Assembly: GCA_023133375.1 (NCBI GenBank)
Contig: JAGLWP010000003.1
Location: 1-26,455, forward strand
Origin: Candidatus Pacearchaeota archaeon
GTDB lineage: Archaea; Nanobdellota; Nanobdellia; Pacearchaeales; GW2011-AR1
Direction of reading: 5' to 3'
DNA: 26,455 nt
Each line of letters starts with the position of its first letter. Positions within the stretch are counted from its first letter, which is position 1. The position numbers were made by a program, and so were the translations under genes. Of this stretch, positions 1 through 8,236 are shown in pieces. The notes below the pieces were generated by a model. The model was not told the DNA's origin. It saw only the letters and a list, made by a program, of their open reading frames with translations, and searched no databases.

Positions 1-369
1 TTAGCTGATGATGAATCTAGTAATAGAAATTTATTTGAGGCAATTCTTAAATCTAGCTTCTTAAATTATGAAGTTCAAGCCTTTGCAGAAGGGGCTTCAT
101 TAGTGAGAAGGTTAGAAGAAGATGTAAGTGATATTAGACTAGTTGTTACAGATAATTTTATGCCGAGGGTTACAGGAAGCGAGATAATTGAAAAATATGC
201 TAGGGCGTCGAAATTTAAAGAAATCCCTTTTATTTTATGTTATGGAGGAGATGAAGAAATTGGAAAGAAAGCTGTTGAAGATGGGGCTTTTGGTTTTATT
301 GTAAAACCTATGAATTTAGAAGAGTATGTTGGGGTTTTACGTGATGCTTTAGATTTATTTAAAAAATAA
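1..369 (+). CDS. Response regulator receiver domain protein (5' end outside window)
   Basis: The open frame runs in from the window edge, so the start is not visible; the 122 visible residues form almost a whole CheY-like receiver domain with nothing after it. The acidic pair is in ADDE near the start, the phospho-acceptor Asp is in VVTDNFMPRV, and the conserved Lys is in IVKPMN. The switch position that is usually Thr/Ser falls on Cys-Tyr in FILCYGGDEE, which is unusual and could weaken phosphorylation-coupled signalling. There is no output domain, so it probably acts through protein contacts, as CheY- or SpoIIAA-partner type stand-alone receivers do. Its TAA stop directly abuts the stop codon of the convergent map gene. 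Family assignment is secure; the role is unknown. Confidence 0.85.
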   Translation, partial: LADDESSNRNLFEAILKSSFLNYEVQAFAEGASLVRRLEEDVSDIRLVVTDNFMPRVTGSEIIEKYARASKFKEIPFILCYGGDEEIGKKAVEDGAFGFIVKPMNLEEYVGVLRDALDLFKK

Positions 370-1302
370 TTATTCAGTCGTCACAATAACCTCACCTTTT
401 TCTATAAGAATTGTGTGTTCTGTTTGAGCAACCTTGCTTCCCTGAATTTCCACTAACTGAGGGAAATTGTGCAGATTTCCATTATCTTCAAGTTGTTTTA
501 AACCGAATAATGATTTTATTCCTAATTCTTTCACAATCCATCTTGAGCAGAATGGAAGAGTGCTGTATTTTTCTATTATAAAATTTAAAACTTCTCTTGC
601 AGTTTGGCTTCTTGGGGTTTTTTCATCAACTAACATATAAATTCCTGATGGACTTCCGTCATGGACTTTTCCATTCCCAGTTGTTGTAAATGGTTCTATT
701 GCGTAAAGTCCTTCTTTTAGTAAGATATTTTTTTTGTTATCCATATTTGGAATAGTAAGTCCAGCATGTAATTCATATTGCTTTATTTCATGTCCAGATA
801 AATTTATGACTGGAGAAAATCCTGCAGATTCAATTGTTTCTTGAATTGTTTTTCCTATTTCTGAAGTGGTTGGTTTTAGTGCCCCGCCCTTTTGTACTGA
901 ATTCTCCCCTGAATGCCCCTGCGAGTAATTATCTTTAATCAACTTAATTGCATTATCTAAAGCATCCTTACTTGCCTGAATTAATTTTTTGTTTTCTTCA
1001 TTGTTTTCCAAATCAATAGAAAATGCAGTATCTGCAACCCAACCATCAACATGAACTCCAAAATCAACTTTTAAAAGTCCGTGGGCAAGAGTTTTGTCGT
1101 CGTGTGACGGGGTGTAATGCGCTGCGATATTGTTTATACTTAAGTTTGTTGGGAAGGCAGGTTCTCCTCCTAATTCTTTTATTTTATCTTCTATTTTTTT
1201 TGCAATATCTAAAAGAGGCATATCTTTTTTTATAAGTGGTTCTATGAATTCTCTAACTTGCTTTGCTATTTTTCCTGCTTGGATTATTTTTTGGGTGTTC
1301 AT
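370..1302 (-). CDS. map: Methionine aminopeptidase, archaeal type II
   Basis: Removes the initiator Met from nascent proteins in the cytoplasm as a dinuclear metal enzyme. The pita-bread fold ligands are all visible: D80 in KVDFG, D91 in VADTAF, H171 in LSGHEI, E203 in AIEPF and E295 in QTEHT, plus the catalytic H62 in AAHYTPS. At 310 residues it is slightly longer than usual archaeal type II enzymes. The excess lies at residues 125-144, where the short loop that normally precedes SEIG carries an insert containing QKGGALKP; this is one of the GC-rich in-frame repeats described separately. The ATG at 1302 has a TATA-like TTTAAATA about 27 nt upstream (near 1324-1333), so the mRNA is probably leaderless. 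All active-site residues lie outside the insert, so the enzyme should be functional. Confidence 0.95.
   Translation of the reverse strand: MNTQKIIQAGKIAKQVREFIEPLIKKDMPLLDIAKKIEDKIKELGGEPAFPTNLSINNIAAHYTPSHDDKTLAHGLLKVDFGVHVDGWVADTAFSIDLENNEENKKLIQASKDALDNAIKLIKDNYSQGHSGENSVQKGGALKPTTSEIGKTIQETIESAGFSPVINLSGHEIKQYELHAGLTIPNMDNKKNILLKEGLYAIEPFTTTGNGKVHDGSPSGIYMLVDEKTPRSQTAREVLNFIIEKYSTLPFCSRWIVKELGIKSLFGLKQLEDNGNLHNFPQLVEIQGSKVAQTEHTILIEKGEVIVTTE
871..930. repeat. GC-rich in-frame repeat insert in map
   Basis: Codons 125-144 of map. On the coding strand it holds AAAAGGGCGGGG and TTCAGGGGAGAATTC, close to AGAGGGTGGGTGGGG and TTCAGGGGAATTTC in polB and to AAAGGGTGGGGGCGG in rfcL. The stretch replaces the usual PGA-type loop before SEIG and is much richer in G+C than the flanks. 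No stop codon or frameshift is introduced. Confidence 0.6.
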
Positions 1303-1323
1303 GATTTGAAGAATTAGAAAACC

Positions 1324-1350
1324 TATTTAAATGATTTGTTGTTTATATAA
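1324..1350. promoter_or_regulatory. Divergent TATA boxes for map and the 1366 gene
   Basis: The minus-strand TTTAAATA near 1324-1333 is about 27 nt from the map ATG, and the plus-strand TTTATATAA at 1342-1350 is about 20 nt from the ATG at 1366. The spacing predicts transcription starting at or within a few bases of both start codons. Confidence 0.55.
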
Positions 1351-1365
1351 TTAGGAAAAAAAGGG

Positions 1366-1665
1366 ATGAAAGCTTATACTAAGACAAAACTTTTTACAGC
1401 AGGTTTATGTTTAATTGTAATAATTATTGCTTTAACTATTCAACTAAAAGGGCAAAGTTTTGTTCAAGGAGGATGTAGTTATTTAGACCCTATAACAATT
1501 GACTTGCTTGCTTTTGCTGTTGCGATTTTCTTAGTAATAGAAGGTATTTACAGATTAAGCGAACATAAGAATATGGGATTAAAAAAACAAGTCACAAGAA
1601 GCATAAGAATTGCTATTGGTTGCGCAATAATCACAATTCATGTTCTACAATTTTTTGCTAAATAA
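1366..1665 (+). CDS. Small membrane protein, three helices, unknown function
   Basis: 99 residues. Hydrophobic segments lie at about 10-28 (LFTAGLCLIVIIIALTIQL), 43-62 (ITIDLLAFAVAIFLVIEGI) and 80-96. A basic loop, HKNMGLKKQVTRSIR, separates the second and third helices and is probably cytoplasmic. A Cys sits in GGCSYLDP between helices 1 and 2. The ATG is preceded by a plausible TATA box with leaderless spacing. No family is recognised. The gene lies between map (divergent) and a convergent membrane protein and shows no operon partner. The coding call rests on uninterrupted helix-like composition and the promoter. Confidence 0.6.
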   Translation: MKAYTKTKLFTAGLCLIVIIIALTIQLKGQSFVQGGCSYLDPITIDLLAFAVAIFLVIEGIYRLSEHKNMGLKKQVTRSIRIAIGCAIITIHVLQFFAK

Positions 1666-1698
1666 TTAGAAATCTTCAAAAGTTGTTTGCTTTTTTGT

Positions 1699-2301
1699 TT
1701 ATTTTTTCTTAATGAATAGTAATGGAAAAATTATATCACTAATACAGCATGGAATTAAAACAGCTATTAAAACTATGAGAAATGCTGATATAAAATGTAT
1801 GAGGTTTAATGAAATGCTAAAAGCTAATAAATAAAATAAGCTTGCAAAGACAGATAAAAAAACATGAAGAAAATGAGGAATTTTTGTTAGCTTAGTTAAT
1901 ATCCCAAAAATACTTCCAATAATTACTGTGGATAATATTAATATTGGTTTTTCAATTAAAGATAAATGGAAACTAGTTTTTAATTGAAATATAGCCCCTC
2001 CCAAATATGGAAAAATTATATCACTTAAACTTCCAATAATTATTGAGCCAGTTATTCCTATTAAAAGAGCCTGAGTGAAATTTTTTTTATATTTATAAAA
2101 TATTGCAGCTGAAACTATTGCAGAAACAAATAAATGCAGTGGATGTATAATATAAAATAGAGAAGTTATGCCTGAAATAATTTTTGGAGCATTTATTTGA
2201 TAGATAATTATAACAAGAATAATTGCAATTAGTGTTGCAATAAATGTAAGAGGAATATGTTTTTTTAATTCTGAAAAAATTGTTTTAATATTTAGTTTCA
2301 T
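1699..2301 (-). CDS. Multi-pass membrane protein co-transcribed with polB, unknown
   Basis: 200 residues, about six hydrophobic helices. Two similar half-motifs are visible: GSLSDIIFPYL near residues 90-100 and CCISDIIFPLL near the C-terminus. This suggests an internal duplication with a conserved Asp and Pro in the membrane. Several His residues flank the helices (HPLHLF, IPHFLHVF), which would fit metal or proton handling, but no transporter family can be named. The ATG lies one nucleotide after the polB TAA, so it is almost certainly on the polB mRNA. No functional tie to replication is evident. Confidence 0.6.
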   Translation of the reverse strand: MKLNIKTIFSELKKHIPLTFIATLIAIILVIIIYQINAPKIISGITSLFYIIHPLHLFVSAIVSAAIFYKYKKNFTQALLIGITGSIIIGSLSDIIFPYLGGAIFQLKTSFHLSLIEKPILILSTVIIGSIFGILTKLTKIPHFLHVFLSVFASLFYLLAFSISLNLIHFISAFLIVLIAVLIPCCISDIIFPLLFIKKK

Positions 2302-2302
2302 C

Positions 2303-4906
2303 TTAAAAGTCCCCCAGCGTCATTTGTTTTTTTCCTTCTATGATTTCTTTTACGTCTATACCAAAAACCTGAAATATATTCTCAACTGCCGGAAGGATTT
2401 GCCTTTCTAAATAATATTCTATATTATATTCTCCTTTTTCTTCTGGAAGTTTTACTTTATCTCTTACAAGCTTCTTTTTTCCTGCTGTTTCTGCTATATA
2501 ATATTCAATTATGTTCCCAAGGTCAACTGGGATTTTTTGCTCATGCATTTTTTTTGCAGCAATAACATGAGGAGATATTGATTTGTATTCTGAAATAGGT
2601 TTTTTAAGTTGCGTTTTTATGAGAATATCTTTTTGATTAACTTCTCTCTGTTTGATTTTTTTAACTATCTCTTTTAAATCTTCAAGGGATTTTTTTTCAT
2701 TACCATCTTTTAAAATCTGTTTTATCACATTATTCTGGAGTTTTCTCGCTAAGTTACACCAATCTCTCCTTACTGTTTCAAAACCTCTGATTTTTAATTT
2801 TCCTTTATAATCTATTAATGCATATTTCTTTTTTGCCCCAAATCCTCCAGTTCTTTTTGTTACCCAGATTCCTCTTTTGTAGAAATCTTCTAATTCAAGC
2901 TCCATTATTCCTGGTAATTCTGAATTAAGTTTTTTTATAAATTTTAGTGTATCTGCTTTTGTCTTTTTTCCTAAGGCAAAGGCTACACTATCTGTATCAG
3001 CATAGATTACTTCATAGTCAGCATTCTTGGTTTTCTCAATAGCTTCTTTGTTTAACTTTCTTACAAATGCGAGAATTGAGTTTGATGCTTCTGCTGAAAA
3101 ATATCTTGCTCCAAAAAATGCTACATAACCATGAACAGATGCTGAAAGGAGTTTGAATGCATTGCTTCTTGCTTTGGTTATCTGGTTTGGATTTTTCTTA
3201 TATTCTTTTTTGAATTTTTTTCTTTTTTCAAATATTTCTTTTGCTAAAGAAGGGAAAAATCCGGGTTCTTTGGAGAAATAGAACTTTGTTTTTTCCCCAT
3301 TATATTCTATCTCAGGGGATTCATAACAATCTTTTTCTTTTTTAGTTAAGAGAGTTGCTTTTGATATATTAAATGAAACGATTATACTTGTATGCATTGA
3401 AGTAAAATCAAATATTGCTACGTTATTATATAGCCCCGGGGTTGGCTCGTATACAAATGCTCCTTCAGAAGGGGGTCTTTTTCTTCTTTCTCCAATTTCA
3501 TCATAAGTTGGTCTTTTTTCTGGTATTTCATTGAATTTTTCTAGATTGTGTAAAATATAGGATTCAACATGTTTAGATAAGCCGTATCTGGAAACTTCAA
3601 AAACAGGTTCTTGTATTGTTTTGGTAAATTCTAATAAGTCTGGCCAGATTTTTTCAAATAATTTGTATGTTAAAACAGAATCATGCAAATTGTATTCAAA
3701 ATATTTTTCCCATTCTTTTTCTTTAATTTTTGATGAATGCTTGAATTCAAAATCTTTTTTTGTATCTCCTAAAAATTCATTTGCGACTTCATTTAATGAA
3801 AGAGTTTCAGAGTGTAAATATTGGGCGTATGCAGTTTGAATGAATCGTAATAAATCAATATGCACAATTCCATTAATTTTTCCAGTGGTCATCCTTCCTC
3901 GATAAAATTTTGGCTGGCTTTTGTCTAACCCAATACTTAAATTAACCTTATTTTTTTGTGCTCTTGCTCTTAGATAAGGCAAATCAAATCCATCTGAAAA
4001 ATATCCTGTCAAAAAATCTGGGGAAATTTCTTTAACGACTTCAACAAATTTTTCTAAGAGTTCTGCTTCATCTTTTACATACTCAACATATGAAAGACAC
4101 CCGTTGGTTTCTTTCGAACTTCCTCGAATTGCGGAACGGCGATTTCCAATTGCCTCCGATGAAATCGCATATTTTTTTTGGTTTCCTTTCCAAGTTATGA
4201 CTTTTTTAAAATTATCAGATACAAGAGAAACCATTAGAATTTCTCCTTTTCCTATTTGTAATTCATCAACTTCTATATCAAATGCAAGGGTTTTTGGTTT
4301 GAAGGGGATTTGAGATTTGGAGAAATTCCCCTGAAACCCTGAATCCCCACCCACCCTCTGAGAGGGTTTGTTAATCTGTCCTTTGATATTATCAACTTTC
4401 ATACACATATCTACATCAAGAGCCATTCCAATACCTCCAAATTCTGTTGAATTGTCTAAGATTTCTCCTTCAATTTCATACCAGCATAATGGATGGAGTT
4501 TTTTTTCTATAATGTAATGAGTTGTAAATCCAAGGTCATAACCTCGTCTTTTTTCTATTTCAGGCATCGCTAATTTGCTGGCAATATCATGCAAATCCTT
4601 ATAATTTGTAGCGAATATTTTTATTGCTTTGACTTTTTTCCCTAAAAATTTTTTTTCATGCAATTCTACTGCTTCAACTTTTGTTTTCCTTCCTTTGATG
4701 TTTAATTTAACTTTCTTTATCTTATCAATTAGTTTTTTTACTTGTTTTTCTTTTAAATCATTTTTGAGGATTGCCCAGAAATAAACTGAACAAGTGTCCA
4801 CTATACAAATTCTTTTTCCTTTGCTGTTTCTTCCTATGATTTTCGCGTAATTTTTTCCATTGAAATCAAAGTAATCATAATCAATTGGAATGAAATCTGT
4901 TTTCAT
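2303..4906 (-). CDS. polB: Family B DNA polymerase with 3'-5' exonuclease
   Basis: Replicative polymerase, 867 residues (archaeal PolB is usually about 770-800). Exo I is D210-I-E212, Exo II is GYFSDGFD with D308 (the usual Asn of YNxDxFD is Phe), and Exo III is Y405-N-L-H-D409. Motif A is DFTSMHTSII from D500, motif B is K585 to ASVHG at 589-593, motif C is D637-T-D639-S, and KKKY ends at 695. All catalytic acids are present. The motif A Tyr of SLYPS and the motif B Tyr of NSxYG are both His (505, 592). The C-terminus QMTLGDF is a PCNA-binding PIP box. Two repeat inserts lie at residues about 175-199 and 247-268, on either side of Exo I, in loops. A TATA-like box at 4928-4938 gives leaderless spacing. 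It is transcribed divergently from the HerA-like gene. Confidence 0.95.
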   Translation of the reverse strand: MKTDFIPIDYDYFDFNGKNYAKIIGRNSKGKRICIVDTCSVYFWAILKNDLKEKQVKKLIDKIKKVKLNIKGRKTKVEAVELHEKKFLGKKVKAIKIFATNYKDLHDIASKLAMPEIEKRRGYDLGFTTHYIIEKKLHPLCWYEIEGEILDNSTEFGGIGMALDVDMCMKVDNIKGQINKPSQRVGGDSGFQGNFSKSQIPFKPKTLAFDIEVDELQIGKGEILMVSLVSDNFKKVITWKGNQKKYAISSEAIGNRRSAIRGSSKETNGCLSYVEYVKDEAELLEKFVEVVKEISPDFLTGYFSDGFDLPYLRARAQKNKVNLSIGLDKSQPKFYRGRMTTGKINGIVHIDLLRFIQTAYAQYLHSETLSLNEVANEFLGDTKKDFEFKHSSKIKEKEWEKYFEYNLHDSVLTYKLFEKIWPDLLEFTKTIQEPVFEVSRYGLSKHVESYILHNLEKFNEIPEKRPTYDEIGERRKRPPSEGAFVYEPTPGLYNNVAIFDFTSMHTSIIVSFNISKATLLTKKEKDCYESPEIEYNGEKTKFYFSKEPGFFPSLAKEIFEKRKKFKKEYKKNPNQITKARSNAFKLLSASVHGYVAFFGARYFSAEASNSILAFVRKLNKEAIEKTKNADYEVIYADTDSVAFALGKKTKADTLKFIKKLNSELPGIMELELEDFYKRGIWVTKRTGGFGAKKKYALIDYKGKLKIRGFETVRRDWCNLARKLQNNVIKQILKDGNEKKSLEDLKEIVKKIKQREVNQKDILIKTQLKKPISEYKSISPHVIAAKKMHEQKIPVDLGNIIEYYIAETAGKKKLVRDKVKLPEEKGEYNIEYYLERQILPAVENIFQVFGIDVKEIIEGKKQMTLGDF
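4092..4168 (+). repeat. Structured repeat element, shortened copy inside polB
   Basis: On the plus strand (antisense to polB) it begins with hairpin arms GAAAGACACC and GGTTTCTTTC around a CGTT loop (4092-4115, one mismatch). ACTTCCTCGAA follows, then CGATTTC pairing with GAAATCG (ending 4167). The same order occurs at 18605 and 26052, but here the central segment of about 50-60 nt is missing. It encodes polB residues about 247-271 without disturbing the frame. Confidence 0.75.
4310..4384. repeat. GC-rich in-frame repeat insert in polB
   Basis: Codes for polB residues about 175-199. It contains a perfect 6-bp hairpin ACCCTC-TGA-GAGGGT at 4353-4367. Its peptide GQINKPSQRVGG is nearly the same as GQISKPQQRAGG in the pheT insert at 22036-22170, and 24 of 33 nucleotides match there. 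The segment is markedly more GC-rich than the rest of polB. Confidence 0.7.
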
Positions 4907-5006
4907 ATTATAGATTATTCTGAATAGTTTTTATATTATTCTAAAGGGCACATATAGTTGTTAAATTAATCAAAACAATTAAAAATCTCTTTGGCTATTT
5001 CTTGTT
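4907..5006. promoter_or_regulatory. Divergent promoter region of polB and the HerA-like gene
   Basis: 100 nt between the two ATGs. A minus-strand TATA-like AATATAAAAAC (4928-4938) lies about 27 nt from the polB start, and a plus-strand AATTAAAAATC (4977-4987) lies about 25 nt from the HerA-like start. No Shine-Dalgarno sequence precedes either gene. Confidence 0.5.
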
Positions 5007-6317
5007 ATGCCTTATGATATTATAATTGGTCGGGATAAGTCAGATAAAGAAAACTTTCAAGATAGAGGACTAGTTTTTGTTGGAAAGGGTTATGTAAAAA
5101 TGGGGCAATATACTTCTTTAAGCAATAAAATATTAATGGACGTTGCTAGGAGCCATGTGATTTTAGTGGCGGGGAAAAGAGGTTCTGGAAAAAGTTATAC
5201 ATTGGGAGTTATAACAGAAGAACTTGCAAATCTTCCTGAAGAAGTAAGTCAGAATATTGGCTCGTTAATTTTTGATACAATGGGCATATACTGGACAATG
5301 AAATTTGAAAATGAGAAAGATAAAACACTTTTGCGAGAATGGAAGTTGGAGCCGAAGAATCTTCCTGTGAAAGTTTTTGTTCCGTTTGGGCATTTTGATT
5401 TTTATCTTGAAAAAGGAATTCCAGTTGATGAAAAGTTTGCACTTGATGTTTCAGAACTTTCCTCAGAAGATTGGATAACGACTTTTGGATTAGATATGGT
5501 AAATCCTATTTCAGTTTTAATTCAAAGGACGATTAATAAATTAATAAGTCAGAGAAATTTTGAAATAAGAGATATAATTTTGAGTTTAGAAAAAGATGAG
5601 AAAAATCCGATTGAAATTAAGAATGCTGCTATTGGGTTGTTTGAGGCAGCAGATATGTGGGGGATATTTTCTAAGGGGGGAGAAAAACCAACAAAAGTAA
5701 AGGATTTAGTATCTGGGGGTATGACTACTGTTCTTGATTTAAGTGTTTATAATTCAGTTGGGGCATTTAATGTCAGGGCGTTGGTGATAAGTTTAGTATC
5801 AAGGAAAATTTTCAAAGAGAGAATGTCTGCGAGGAAAAAAGAAGAAGTTAAATCTGTTTCAAGTGGGCTTAAGTTTTCATCTGAAATTGAGAAGAAGGAG
5901 AATCCTTTGGTTTGGCTTTTTATAGATGAAGCTCATGAATTTTTGCCATTAAATGAAAAAACTATTGCGACAGATTCTTTGATTCAACTTTTGAGAGAAG
6001 GGAGACAGCCGGGAATTTCAGTAGTGTTGGCCACGCAACAACCTGGGAAAATTCATCAGGATGTTATGACTCAATCAGATATAGTTATTGCACATAGAGT
6101 TACTAGCCAGCCAGATTTAGAAGCTCTGAATCATATTATGCAAAGTTATCTTCTTGAGAGTATAAAGAAGTATATGGATGATTTGCCGAGTCTCAAGGGT
6201 TCAGCAATAATTCTTGATGATAATTCTGAGAGGATTTATCCGATGAGAATACGCCCAAGATTTACTTGGCACGGCGGAGAAGCTCCGACATCTATTAGTA
6301 AGGAGAAGGAATTGTAG
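5007..6317 (+). CDS. HerA-type hexameric ATPase/helicase (DUF87)
   Basis: 436 residues. Walker A is AGKRGSGKS (55-63), Walker B is LFIDEAHE (304-311), and downstream come LREGRQPGISVVLATQQPG and QSDIVIAHRVTSQPD, typical of the HerA/FtsK superfamily and including a probable arginine finger. The short N-terminal part (1-45) looks like a reduced HAS-barrel. HerA normally works with the nuclease NurA in DNA end resection. No NurA lies in this window, so the partner is elsewhere or this is one of the NurA-independent HerA-like ATPases. It is divergent from polB and shares its intergenic promoter region, which fits a DNA-maintenance role. The ATG has a TATA-like box about 25 nt upstream. Confidence 0.85.
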   Translation: MPYDIIIGRDKSDKENFQDRGLVFVGKGYVKMGQYTSLSNKILMDVARSHVILVAGKRGSGKSYTLGVITEELANLPEEVSQNIGSLIFDTMGIYWTMKFENEKDKTLLREWKLEPKNLPVKVFVPFGHFDFYLEKGIPVDEKFALDVSELSSEDWITTFGLDMVNPISVLIQRTINKLISQRNFEIRDIILSLEKDEKNPIEIKNAAIGLFEAADMWGIFSKGGEKPTKVKDLVSGGMTTVLDLSVYNSVGAFNVRALVISLVSRKIFKERMSARKKEEVKSVSSGLKFSSEIEKKENPLVWLFIDEAHEFLPLNEKTIATDSLIQLLREGRQPGISVVLATQQPGKIHQDVMTQSDIVIAHRVTSQPDLEALNHIMQSYLLESIKKYMDDLPSLKGSAIILDDNSERIYPMRIRPRFTWHGGEAPTSISKEKEL

Positions 6318-6465
6318 ATGCTTGTATTGGATATCGTTTAATGTTAGTGTGCTGTCGCACAAATTAGTGAGTAATTAACCTAGAAACGTCTAGAGTGTTA
6401 ATGGTGTTATTAATAATTATTTTTAGAAATTTGCGAGTTTACGAGCAACAAATTTTATTTGACAA
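6318..6465. other. Intergenic region with small hairpin and repeat-like segment
   Basis: The convergent gap between the HerA-like and Trm5-like genes holds a 5-bp hairpin TGTGC-TGTC-GCACA (6348-6361), which may help termination. The segment at 6429-6446, ATTTGCGAGTTTACGAGC, recurs in inverted orientation at 11828-11845 with 15 of 18 bases identical. No coding potential is visible. Confidence 0.4.
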
Positions 6466-7245
6466 CTATAATACTTCAAAATCAATTCTCACCCGAATTT
6501 TATAAGGTGCAGTTTCTCCTGCAGATTTTGTTTTTAGAATTTTAATTTTCTTTTTTGCTTTTTTAGCTTCTTGTTTAATTTTGTCAATAATAGAATTCAC
6601 TTCGTCTTCTTGACAGAAATCATAATAGAAAATTTTCGTTCCCTTTTTACTGACTTTAAATGCTTGTTCTAAAAAAGTATCTTTTAATCTTGGGCGTGGC
6701 ATTACAATGATGTCGAATCTCTCCTTTAGTTTTGGAATTACTTTTTTAATATCTCCTGACAGTAACTCAACTTTATCTTTTAATTTATTCAATTCAACAT
6801 TTAACCTTGCGTACTTATTTGCCTCTTTATTAATTTCATTTGAAACAACTTTTTCTGCTTGGGAACTTTTAGCAATAATAATTGAAAAAGGTGCAACACC
6901 AGCAAACATGACTAATACATTATCTCCTTTTTTAATTTTAGATGCAATTTCTTTTCTTTCATTACTTAATCTTGGAGAAAAATAAGTCTTATCAATATTA
7001 AATCTAAAAACACACCCATTCTCTTTATACAAAACCTCTTTTGTTTTTTCTCCGGCAAGATGTTTTGTTTTCATTTTTCTCAATCTTCCGGAAAATTTCC
7101 CAACTTTTTCCAACACAGTTTTTATAGAATTATTGTCTTTTAGAATTTTATTTGCAAATTTCTTTTTATCTATTAATTTGAAATCTTTTGGGAATTTTAT
7201 AATCGCAATATTTCCAAACACATCAAATGCTCTAATCTTTTTCAT
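6466..7245 (-). CDS. Trm5-like tRNA (guanine37-N1)-methyltransferase
   Basis: A class I SAM methyltransferase of the Trm5/Tyw2 group, expected to form m1G37 (or a wybutosine intermediate) beside the anticodon of tRNAs. Visible signatures are YFSPRLSNERKEIA before the Rossmann core, the SAM loop VMFAGVAPFS, the acidic VVSNEINKEA, and IIVMPRPRLKDTFL where the family usually has an NLP/GLP-like catalytic loop. At 259 residues it is shorter than most archaeal Trm5, mainly at the N-terminal D1 region. I start it at the ATG at 7245 (MKKIRAF) rather than an in-frame TTG nine bases upstream. The MPRPR loop differs enough that the exact modified position (Trm5 versus Tyw2-like) is uncertain. Confidence 0.75.
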   Translation of the reverse strand: MKKIRAFDVFGNIAIIKFPKDFKLIDKKKFANKILKDNNSIKTVLEKVGKFSGRLRKMKTKHLAGEKTKEVLYKENGCVFRFNIDKTYFSPRLSNERKEIASKIKKGDNVLVMFAGVAPFSIIIAKSSQAEKVVSNEINKEANKYARLNVELNKLKDKVELLSGDIKKVIPKLKERFDIIVMPRPRLKDTFLEQAFKVSKKGTKIFYYDFCQEDEVNSIIDKIKQEAKKAKKKIKILKTKSAGETAPYKIRVRIDFEVL

Positions 7246-7279
7246 ATAAGACAAAAATAAATAGAATTATTAAAGGTTA

Positions 7280-8158
7280 CTAAAGTTCCTTCCCTGAAAG
7301 TTCTGCAGCTTCTGCTTTTGCTGTTTCAGTTTTTTCCCTTTCTACTGCTTCAGCTCGTTTAACTTTTGCTCTTTTTTCTCTGACTTCTAATCCAATTTTG
7401 CTAATCCAATCTCTAAATGGTTTGTTAAAGACTATGATAAGTACAGAAAGAGCTAAAATTATAATTAAAACAAATCCTCCTTCTTTGAATATCATGTAAG
7501 TTCCTTTCTCTGCCCATAATTTAATTAAACGATAAAGTAAGAAAAGAGACCAAACAACCCATAATCCAACTTCTAAAAGTATTTTCCCTGGATTCATCTC
7601 GCTAATTTTTTCATTTGAAACCAACATTGCAGAAGTTCCGAGCATAACTATGAATGGTAAAACAGAAGTTAATGTTAATCCTAAAGCAGTATATGCAGCT
7701 AATATATTATAAAGTTCTCCAGGAGTAATATAAATAACTGTTAAAAAACTCACTCCCAAACCTAATAAAAATCGTAAGAATCCACTTTTTGGAAAGTTAA
7801 TAAAACTAAGAGCTCCTACAACAAGAATAAGTATTGTGAACCAAAAGATATATTTAATAATATTTGCATCAAATTGTTCACCCCCTTCCCACTTATCAAA
7901 CATGCCTTTGATAGCACTTTGAATTTTCCCAGAATCCTCCTCCCCATTAACTTGTCTTCCTGTAACACTTGCATTTTGAGGAACATTTACAAATGCCAAA
8001 GCAATTGCAAGAATAAAAAATGCTGCGATTGAAATTGCTAATAATTTTTTGTTATTAAAAGAATTTTTTTTCTTAGAAATTTTTTTATTTTTAGATTTTT
8101 TAGAGATTTTTTTCTTAGAATCAGCAGTCTTTTTTTTACTCTTCTTTCCCCCTTTCAT
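7280..8158 (-). CDS. Lysine-rich multi-pass membrane protein with TGRQV motif
   Basis: 292 residues, unknown. Residues 3-33 are almost all Lys/Ser/Asn (cytoplasmic or nucleic-acid contacting), the first helix is 38-58, and then comes an outside segment starting ASVTGRQVNGEEDSG. Five more hydrophobic stretches follow (about 101-119, 125-145, 153-178, 192-213, 228-244). The C-terminus (257-292) is a charged helix rich in Lys, Arg, Glu and Ala. The TGRQV just after the first helix parallels TGKVV in the thioredoxin-fold protein at 10736. It is transcribed divergently from another membrane protein with a similar helix pattern and a charged tail, so the two may be distant paralogues acting together. 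A minus-strand TATA box near 8180-8190 sits about 27 nt from the ATG. Confidence 0.7.
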   Translation of the reverse strand: MKGGKKSKKKTADSKKKISKKSKNKKISKKKNSFNNKKLLAISIAAFFILAIALAFVNVPQNASVTGRQVNGEEDSGKIQSAIKGMFDKWEGGEQFDANIIKYIFWFTILILVVGALSFINFPKSGFLRFLLGLGVSFLTVIYITPGELYNILAAYTALGLTLTSVLPFIVMLGTSAMLVSNEKISEMNPGKILLEVGLWVVWSLFLLYRLIKLWAEKGTYMIFKEGGFVLIIILALSVLIIVFNKPFRDWISKIGLEVREKRAKVKRAEAVEREKTETAKAEAAELSGKEL

Positions 8159-8236
8159 AATTATTATATGAATTTCTTATTTATAAAGATTTCTGAGATA
8201 CAATAAATTTATAAAAACTTTTCATCTAATTAAGAT
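8159..8236. promoter_or_regulatory. Divergent TATA boxes for the paired membrane proteins
   Basis: The 78-nt gap contains a minus-strand CTTTATAAATAAG (about 8180-8190) and a plus-strand AATTTATAAAAAC (8205-8216), each 26-27 nt from its ATG. This implies two leaderless transcripts fired back to back. Confidence 0.55.

Noticed and set aside
4092..4384. Inteins in polB
   Set aside because: The inserts are only about 22-25 residues, with no splicing motifs (no N-terminal Cys/Ser or C-terminal HN), and they are not at known PolB intein sites.
5007..6317. HerA-NurA resection operon
   Set aside because: The HerA-type ATPase is clear, but no NurA-like nuclease or Mre11/Rad50 gene is adjacent in this window.
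7246..7254. Trm5-like gene starting at an upstream TTG
   Set aside because: The ATG three codons downstream is the more usual start and no Shine-Dalgarno sequence supports the TTG.
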